64,000 nt of DNA from Porifericola rhodea (GTDB lineage Bacteria > Bacteroidota > Bacteroidia > Cytophagales > Cyclobacteriaceae): contig NZ_CP119421.1 of the NCBI RefSeq assembly GCF_030506305.1, positions 5,038,501-5,102,500 of the forward strand, written 5' to 3'. Positions 59,075 to 64,000 of this stretch are shown here, in pieces; position 1 is the stretch's first letter, and every line of letters begins with the position of its first letter. The position numbers were made by a program, and so were the translations under genes. The notes below the pieces were generated by a model, which saw only the letters and a program-made list of their open reading frames with translations, had not been told where the DNA came from and ran no database searches.

Positions 59075-60355
59075 CTAGGCAAAAAATGGCACTTCTTTGT
59101 CCGCGTATTTAGCCAGCCCTTCTTCGTTTATCTCCACACCTATACCCGGCTTTTCAGAAAGAGGGATAAAGCCATCTACTACCATCTCGCCCTCGTAATG
59201 GACTATCTCTTTAAACATAGGGTTTTTATGAAAGTAAATTTGCCACTCAAGTATCATAAAATTAGGTACCGAAGCACACACATGGCTGGAAGCCATAGCA
59301 CCCAGGTAGGAAGCTACCATATGCGGCGCAAAAGGGACATAGTACAAATTAGCCAGGTTGGCTATCCGCTGCGCTTCTCCTAACCCGCCGGCTTTCTGTA
59401 AATCAGGCATAATTATATCTACAGAACCCTTTTCCAGTAAGGGCCTGAAACCATGAGCAAGGTAAATATTTTCGCCCGCACAAATAGGTGTAGAGGTAGA
59501 CTGGGACAAATGATAATAGGCATCACTGTTTTCAGCGGGTATAGGTTCCTCCAGCCACATCAGATTAAGAGGCTCCAACATTTTAGCCACTCTTTTTCCA
59601 GTGGTCAGGTCATACCTGCCGTGCATATCAGCACAGATATCTATTTCGGTACCTACAGCTTCGCGGGCCGCTGCCATCTGGTCGTACATGCGCTGCATTT
59701 CACCGGGGCTGGCTGTCCAGTTGTAGTGATCATATTTTTTAGGGTCGTTGTACTGGTCCAGGTCAAACTTAACAGCAGTCATGCCCATATCTACTGCTTC
59801 TTTGGCGCTATTGGCAAAATCTTCGGGACCAGGAAGCTGACTCTGATACAAGGCTGTATCCATATAGACTCTGATTTTATCACGGTGCTTTCCACCCAGT
59901 AGCTGATAAACGGGTAAGTTAAGTGCTTTACCTGCCAGATCCCAGAGGGCAGTTTCTATAGCGGTGAGTACGGCTATATACATACCCGACTGAGCGCCTT
60001 CAAAGAAACCTCTGCGCCTTACATCTTCAAAAATACGATGGATATTGAGTGGGTTCTCATCTTTGATTCTATCTCCCATCATCCTGACCAGATAGTAGGT
60101 ACCAGGCGTGGCATCTACTGCTTCGCCATGCCCTACAATATCCTGATTAGTGTAAACTTTAACAAATAGGCTATGTCCGCTACGAATGTAAGCGCATTTG
60201 ACATCAGTTATTTTAAGGTCAGAGGGAGCGGAAAACAGATTTTGCTTTTGCACAGCGGCAAATAAATCATTAGCAAAATTGGTAAATAGCGTAAGCCCTA
60301 GTGCTCCTGCAGCCCCTTTATTTAAAAACGACCTTCTTGAGTAGTTTGAGTTCAT
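59075..60355 (-). CDS. Tat-exported mandelate racemase/enolase-superfamily protein 3, 426 aa
   Basis: The start at ATG 60,355 (MNSNYSRRSFLNKGAAGALGL) gives a clear Tat-type signal; the longer frame from 60,427 would bury it. The barrel carries K-x-D (AVKFDLD), Asp-x-His (ADMHGRYD), Glu in WLEEPIP and AGENIY, and His in FAPHMVAS. It is more distant from proteins 1 and 2 than they are from each other; DMHGRYD and LEEPIPAEN resemble gluconate/galactonate dehydratase-like members. Lies between the two RraA-like genes. Confidence 0.9.
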   Translation of the reverse strand: MNSNYSRRSFLNKGAAGALGLTLFTNFANDLFAAVQKQNLFSAPSDLKITDVKCAYIRSGHSLFVKVYTNQDIVGHGEAVDATPGTYYLVRMMGDRIKDENPLNIHRIFEDVRRRGFFEGAQSGMYIAVLTAIETALWDLAGKALNLPVYQLLGGKHRDKIRVYMDTALYQSQLPGPEDFANSAKEAVDMGMTAVKFDLDQYNDPKKYDHYNWTASPGEMQRMYDQMAAAREAVGTEIDICADMHGRYDLTTGKRVAKMLEPLNLMWLEEPIPAENSDAYYHLSQSTSTPICAGENIYLAHGFRPLLEKGSVDIIMPDLQKAGGLGEAQRIANLANLYYVPFAPHMVASYLGAMASSHVCASVPNFMILEWQIYFHKNPMFKEIVHYEGEMVVDGFIPLSEKPGIGVEINEEGLAKYADKEVPFFA

Positions 60356-60430
60356 AAGTAATAGCTGATTGACATGATAAATTGTGTGGCATTTTTTTGT
60401 ATGAAGTGTACCTCTCGTGCAGTGCAATCA

Positions 60431-61375
60431 TCACCATGTTCTGTTTTTCAAAATTTCCTGTATCTGTTCTCGTGATACCGGAAGTTGATCTATGTATGCT
60501 TCCAGCCACTGAGAAAAATCCTTTTCTATATCGTCAGACCAGCGAGTATCAATCTGCCCGGCAGTGTACTTCTTCTCCCTTAGCCTTTCGTGGCCAAACA
60601 TATCCCGCAAACGTACGATTTCAGAGGTCTTTACAACCTGCTCTACCAGGTGTGCCGGTATTACGCTTACGCCCCCTTCCTTACCTAAAATTACGTCTCC
60701 GGGCACTACCATCACCCTGCCTAGGTTAATAGGCACATTCATGCCTATCAGGCTGGTGTTATGGTCATGAGAAGGATTATGATGCGAAGGATGATAACTT
60801 CTGACAAATGACGTAAAGTGCGGCAATTCTTTTAGTCCTTCTATATCCCGTATGGCACCATTGTAAACAATCCCATTTCCTGAATTGGTGTAGATCGCAT
60901 TAGCCAGATTATCTCCTATGGTAGGACCATCTGCATGCGCACCGAACTGATCTGCCACATATACGTCACCAGGCTGCAGGGCATCCACAGGCCATGAGTT
61001 TTGCCCTTTGATATGTCCTGCTGCATGTCCCTGTTTCAGCACAGCTTCATACACATCTGGCCTGCCCGGCATAAACATAGCGGTATAAGCCCGGCCTACC
61101 AGCACACTATCAGGATGTATGCAAAGCCAGCCTTCTTCATATTGATGACGATAGCCTTCGTTTTTCATGACAGCCCAGGCTTCTTCATGAGTTACTTTAT
61201 TCATACGATGAAGTAAATCGTCAGAAACTTTAGGTCTGCCATCAGCAAAGCGCTCTCCTTCCCACTTTTGAGTATACAGCTGCATCTGCTCTTTACTTAT
61301 TGTTTGAGCTGCAACTGTATGCCAAGCTAAGGATACGATCAGAAAACAGCTGTAGTATAGAGTATTAATTTTCAT
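60431..61375 (-). CDS. Exported RraA-family lyase/aldolase 2, 314 aa
   Basis: Sec signal peptide (MKINTLYYSCFLIVSLAWHTVAAQ). Paralogue of lyase 1 with the same landmarks: WPVDALQPGDVYVADQFG, TIGDNLANAIYTNSGNGIVYNGAIRDIEGL, and the end SREQIQEILKNRTW. A His-rich insertion (YHPSHHNPSHDHN) near residue 195 is not in lyase 1 and might bind metal. It is the first enzyme gene after the susD gene, behind a stem-loop. Likely works with one of the dehydratases outside the cytoplasm. Confidence 0.85.
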   Translation of the reverse strand: MKINTLYYSCFLIVSLAWHTVAAQTISKEQMQLYTQKWEGERFADGRPKVSDDLLHRMNKVTHEEAWAVMKNEGYRHQYEEGWLCIHPDSVLVGRAYTAMFMPGRPDVYEAVLKQGHAAGHIKGQNSWPVDALQPGDVYVADQFGAHADGPTIGDNLANAIYTNSGNGIVYNGAIRDIEGLKELPHFTSFVRSYHPSHHNPSHDHNTSLIGMNVPINLGRVMVVPGDVILGKEGGVSVIPAHLVEQVVKTSEIVRLRDMFGHERLREKKYTAGQIDTRWSDDIEKDFSQWLEAYIDQLPVSREQIQEILKNRTW

Positions 61376-61400
61376 GCTGAAGATTAAGGTTGCGTATAAG

Positions 61401-61437
61401 ACTACAAACCTGTCTGTTTACAGTCCAGGTTTGTAGT
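61401..61437 (-). promoter_or_regulatory. Stem-loop between susD and the lyase gene
   Basis: ACTACAAACCTG (61,401-61,412) pairs perfectly with CAGGTTTGTAGT (61,426-61,437) around a 13-base loop. On the minus strand no clear T-tract follows, so it may be a partial terminator or an RNA-stabilising stem that sets lower expression of the enzymes than of SusC/SusD. Confidence 0.6.
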
Positions 61438-61449
61438 TCGCCTGATAGT

Positions 61450-62976
61450 TTAGTCTACATCCCACCAGACTCTGGTTTCCAGATTGTCAGCTCCCTGCCG
61501 ACTGATTGCCTCCTGAATTTTAGCCGTATTGACTGCCAGCTCAGAAGAAGGATATGTCAGCCTTCTGATGAAGTCTCCACTGATGTCCTGATTGGGAAAC
61601 GGATTAGGATCCAGCTCAGGGTAGCCGCTTCTTCTGAAGTTGGCAAAGGCTTCCGGCCCGTTTAAAAAAGAGCTTACCCAATACTGAGTGTTGATCTGTT
61701 CCAAAGCGTTGGCTCCCTGCAATGGGTTTGCTGCCACATAAGTGTCTATCTCTTCACCAGGGATAGCTGAATCCTCATCATAGGTAGCCATCTGCTCCAT
61801 ATGAGCTCTTATGCCCTGCTCAAAATAGCTGGCCGCATCCCCTGAAATCCATCCACGCTCGGCCGCCTCAGCCATAAGCAGCTGACTCTGACTAGCTGTC
61901 ACCAGAAACATAGGCGCAGTCTGCTTAACAACTCTGGAACGATCTGCCTGGGCAAACTCATAAAAGCTAGCCAGCCCTAACTCAGCAGCCACCTGTTTAG
62001 CAGTTTCGTCATTATTACCCATGGGCATACCAATCTGAATTTCAGGATCGTTTGAACCATTACCATCTGGCCCCGGCACCTGCTCCGGCCCCGAGGCAGC
62101 GCCTACATACGTAACTGCTATTGACCGTAGACGGGGGTCATTATTATTTTTAAGGTAATCTACAAAGGGCGCTGCCAGATAATAATTGTTAGCCTCCGTA
62201 GCGTTTAAAGTTCTACCTACGCCATTGACATAATTTGCGTCATGCCTGATGTACGCATTATCGTCATTATCTGTAATAACTCCTGACTGCACCGCAGCCT
62301 GTACTACCTCGGCAGCCCTGCTGGGGTCTACTTTACTTAGCCTCATTCCGGCTCTCAACAATAGCGCACTACCAAACTTTTTCCATTTCTCTACATCGCC
62401 TCCGTATAGTATATCAGCACCTTCTACTTTTCCGTTTGCATCCAGGGCAGCGGTAGCAGCACTAAGCTCATCTATAATTTCCGGATAAATTTCCTGCTGG
62501 GTATCATACGTTGGCAAAAAAACCTGATCTGAAAAAGCCTTTCCTGCTTCAAAATATGGAACATCTCCATAGCTATCAGTTAAGAGCATAAAGGCATAGG
62601 CCTGTAGGATACGTGTCATCTGATAGAGGTTATTCCTTTCAGGCTCTCCTTCTACCCTGCGGATAATATCGCGGGTGTTCAGTATCACTTCCCGATAATA
62701 GTTGACCCACATGGCTTCAGTAGAGTTACGATTATCCTGGTTAAAGTTGGCCCCGGTAATGACTCCCGAATTGGGGGTAATTATCTGCTGCACAATTCCC
62801 ATATCGTACACCAAGACAGAGCCGGGGAAAGAGGTATTAATAATCGCATCATTGAGTTGAAATATCGGATCAATATTCGTGGCATCGGTTTCGTTGGTGT
62901 TTAGCTCATCAAAACCATTATCGCAGGCACTAAAAAATATCAGAAGAACAATTAAATATTTATAGGTGATTTTCAT
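61450..62976 (-). CDS. SusD/RagB-type outer-membrane lipoprotein (SusD-like), 508 aa
   Basis: ATG 62,976 gives a lipoprotein signal (MKITYKYLIVLLIFFSAC); the frame's first codon is a TTG two codons earlier. The features of the SusD-like family (FDELNTNETDATNIDPIFQL, MWVNYYREVILNTRDIIRRVEG, YGDVPYFEAGKAF, LMAEAAERGW, FANFRRSGYPELDPNPFP) are clear. It forms the surface lid of the neighbouring SusC barrel, whose gene ends 13 bases upstream. Substrate is probably a polymer or oligomer whose sugar acids are then handled by the downstream enzymes. Confidence 0.94.
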   Translation of the reverse strand: MKITYKYLIVLLIFFSACDNGFDELNTNETDATNIDPIFQLNDAIINTSFPGSVLVYDMGIVQQIITPNSGVITGANFNQDNRNSTEAMWVNYYREVILNTRDIIRRVEGEPERNNLYQMTRILQAYAFMLLTDSYGDVPYFEAGKAFSDQVFLPTYDTQQEIYPEIIDELSAATAALDANGKVEGADILYGGDVEKWKKFGSALLLRAGMRLSKVDPSRAAEVVQAAVQSGVITDNDDNAYIRHDANYVNGVGRTLNATEANNYYLAAPFVDYLKNNNDPRLRSIAVTYVGAASGPEQVPGPDGNGSNDPEIQIGMPMGNNDETAKQVAAELGLASFYEFAQADRSRVVKQTAPMFLVTASQSQLLMAEAAERGWISGDAASYFEQGIRAHMEQMATYDEDSAIPGEEIDTYVAANPLQGANALEQINTQYWVSSFLNGPEAFANFRRSGYPELDPNPFPNQDISGDFIRRLTYPSSELAVNTAKIQEAISRQGADNLETRVWWDVD

Positions 62977-62988
62977 GGTCAATGCTTT

Positions 62989-64000
62989 TTAGAATTTCAC
63001 ATTAAGATTGAATCCCAGTCCTCTTGTAGTAGGCACCCCGGTAGACTCCAGCCCCACCAGGTTGTCAGAGGTAAAGCCAAATGACTCAGGGTCAATATTA
63101 GGTACCCATTTCTTGAGGATAGCTACGTTGTTTGCTACAAAGTTAAGTCTAAGCCCACGGAAAGGCAGATTATCAGGTAAGAAGCGAGTAAAGTCGTAGC
63201 CCAGAGATATCTGGCGAAGCTTCCAGTAACCTCCGTCATATACGGCAGGCTCTACTAACTGCTTGGAGCGAACAACCTCCCAATAAGTTTGCGCATCGGT
63301 AGCTACATTATTAATTTCTCCACTTTCGGTAACCCCTTCACCTACTACACCACCTTCTCTGCCTTCCAAAGTCATTTTATGCAAACCATGACGAATCGCG
63401 TTGAAGTTGGTACCCGATAACATGGTATTACCCAGCTTAAAATCTATAAGGAAAGAGAAATTGATTCCTCTGTAGTTAAAAGAGTTGGTAAAGCCTCCTA
63501 CCCAATTGGGCAGTGCACTCCCGAAGGTGATCAGATCATCGGTACGGAGGGCTACGCCATTACCTCCGTAAATAATTCGGCCCTGCTCATCCCTTTTGTA
63601 ACCAAAACCCGCCACCTGCGCCATTTCCTGACCTACAATGTGCTGCAAAAAGCCATTAAATACGTGCCTGCCCGCCGTAATAGTCTCTCCCTGAGTGTCG
63701 GTCTGCAAACTCAGTACTTCAGTTTTATTATATGAGCCGTTGAATGTGAAATTCCACTGGAAATTATCAGTCTCTACAGGTACAATATTAACCAGCATCT
63801 CTATTCCTCGTGTTTCACTTTCCCCGCTATTGATCAAGGTGTTCACAAAACCTGAGGCATCAGATATTTGAGCCTGCACAATCTGGTCTTCGGTATTCTT
63901 CTGATACACTGCTACATCAACGCCCAAACGGTCGTTAAACATACGGGTTTCCAGACCGACCTCTATTTCAGAGGAGCGCATAGGTCTCAGGTTCGGATTT
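62989..64000 (-). CDS. SusC/RagA TonB-dependent transporter, C-terminal part (cut by window edge)
   Basis: The frame runs through the window edge (NPNLRPMRSSEIEVGLE continues upstream of the internal Met at 63,981). It covers the last 337 residues: barrel strands such as NFQWNFTFNGSYNKTEVLSL, INFSFLIDFKLGNTMLSG, and the end RGLGFNLNVKF. The WKLRQISLGYDF segment is typical for SusC-family ends. N-terminal signal, plug and any STN domain lie outside, so its regulation cannot be judged. Confidence 0.93.
   Translation of the reverse strand, partial: NPNLRPMRSSEIEVGLETRMFNDRLGVDVAVYQKNTEDQIVQAQISDASGFVNTLINSGESETRGIEMLVNIVPVETDNFQWNFTFNGSYNKTEVLSLQTDTQGETITAGRHVFNGFLQHIVGQEMAQVAGFGYKRDEQGRIIYGGNGVALRTDDLITFGSALPNWVGGFTNSFNYRGINFSFLIDFKLGNTMLSGTNFNAIRHGLHKMTLEGREGGVVGEGVTESGEINNVATDAQTYWEVVRSKQLVEPAVYDGGYWKLRQISLGYDFTRFLPDNLPFRGLRLNFVANNVAILKKWVPNIDPESFGFTSDNLVGLESTGVPTTRGLGFNLNVKF

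Noticed and set aside
1-64000. CRISPR array, intact insertion sequence
   Set aside because: No regularly spaced repeats and no complete transposase gene with ends were found on reading both strands.

Overview
The window is chromosomal DNA of a member of the Bacteroidota, most likely of Cytophagales type. The evidence is two SusC/SusD outer-membrane uptake pairs, an ECF sigma/FecR anti-sigma pair feeding one of them, DUF4468, DUF3179 and BBP2-type porin proteins, lipoproteins with a Bacteroidota-style lipobox, and an almost complete lack of Shine-Dalgarno sequences. No rRNA operon, intact tRNA or CRISPR array is present.

Region 1 (1-13,484) is the right-hand part of an integrated mobile element whose left end lies outside the window. 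Its right junction is a displaced 3' end of a tRNA (apparently tRNA-Asp) at 13,462-13,484, followed by the old tRNA terminator. Next to the junction sits a lysogeny-type switch: an XRE repressor divergent from a small ribbon-helix-helix-like protein. A four-gene early operon (12,160 to 10,028) follows, then a cargo cassette with a guanidine-II riboswitch and a Gdx/SugE guanidinium exporter, then a divergent block of virion-like genes. The long minus-strand operon (7,872 to beyond 1) encodes about ten small proteins with one or more short Gly/Ala-rich membrane helices, a run of five small proteins that look beta-rich, a coiled-coil protein, and a tail-anchored transglutaminase-fold cysteine peptidase. 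No portal, terminase, tape-measure or tail gene is visible. The best inference is a provirus of a tailless, internal-membrane phage, or a related particle-forming element. A short motif, I-D-x-x-[ADE]-F, recurs seven times in six of its proteins.

Region 2 (13,485-14,882) is a decayed stretch with RNA-gene-like remnants. Region 3 (14,883-22,716) holds a repeat-built surface lipoprotein broken by one in-frame stop codon, a flavin disulfide oxidoreductase, an outer-membrane barrel, a TPR/YfiR pair and a PI-PLC-like lipoprotein. Region 4 (22,792-29,522) is a sigma, FecR, SusC, SusD uptake unit, with hairpins between the sigma and anti-sigma genes and after susD.

Region 5 (30,045-52,314) is ordinary chromosome. 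It carries a DUF2945/DUF3140 pair, an FtsX-type permease, GNAT, esterase, HAD, EEP phosphatase, SDR, SRPBCC and DUF3179 proteins, a NarL-type response regulator, an ammonium transporter with a porin, an HtrA protease, a free-methionine sulfoxide reductase, a giant SF1 helicase, and a helix-hairpin-helix protein paired with an odd sensor.

Region 6 (52,431-64,000) is a minus-strand catabolic locus. It encodes SusC, SusD, two RraA-type lyases with Sec signals, three enolase-superfamily proteins with Tat signals, a BASS-type transporter and a lipoprotein of the N-acylglucosamine 2-epimerase family. All the enzymes carry export signals, so an acid-sugar degradation route appears to operate outside the cytoplasm, with the transporter importing the product.
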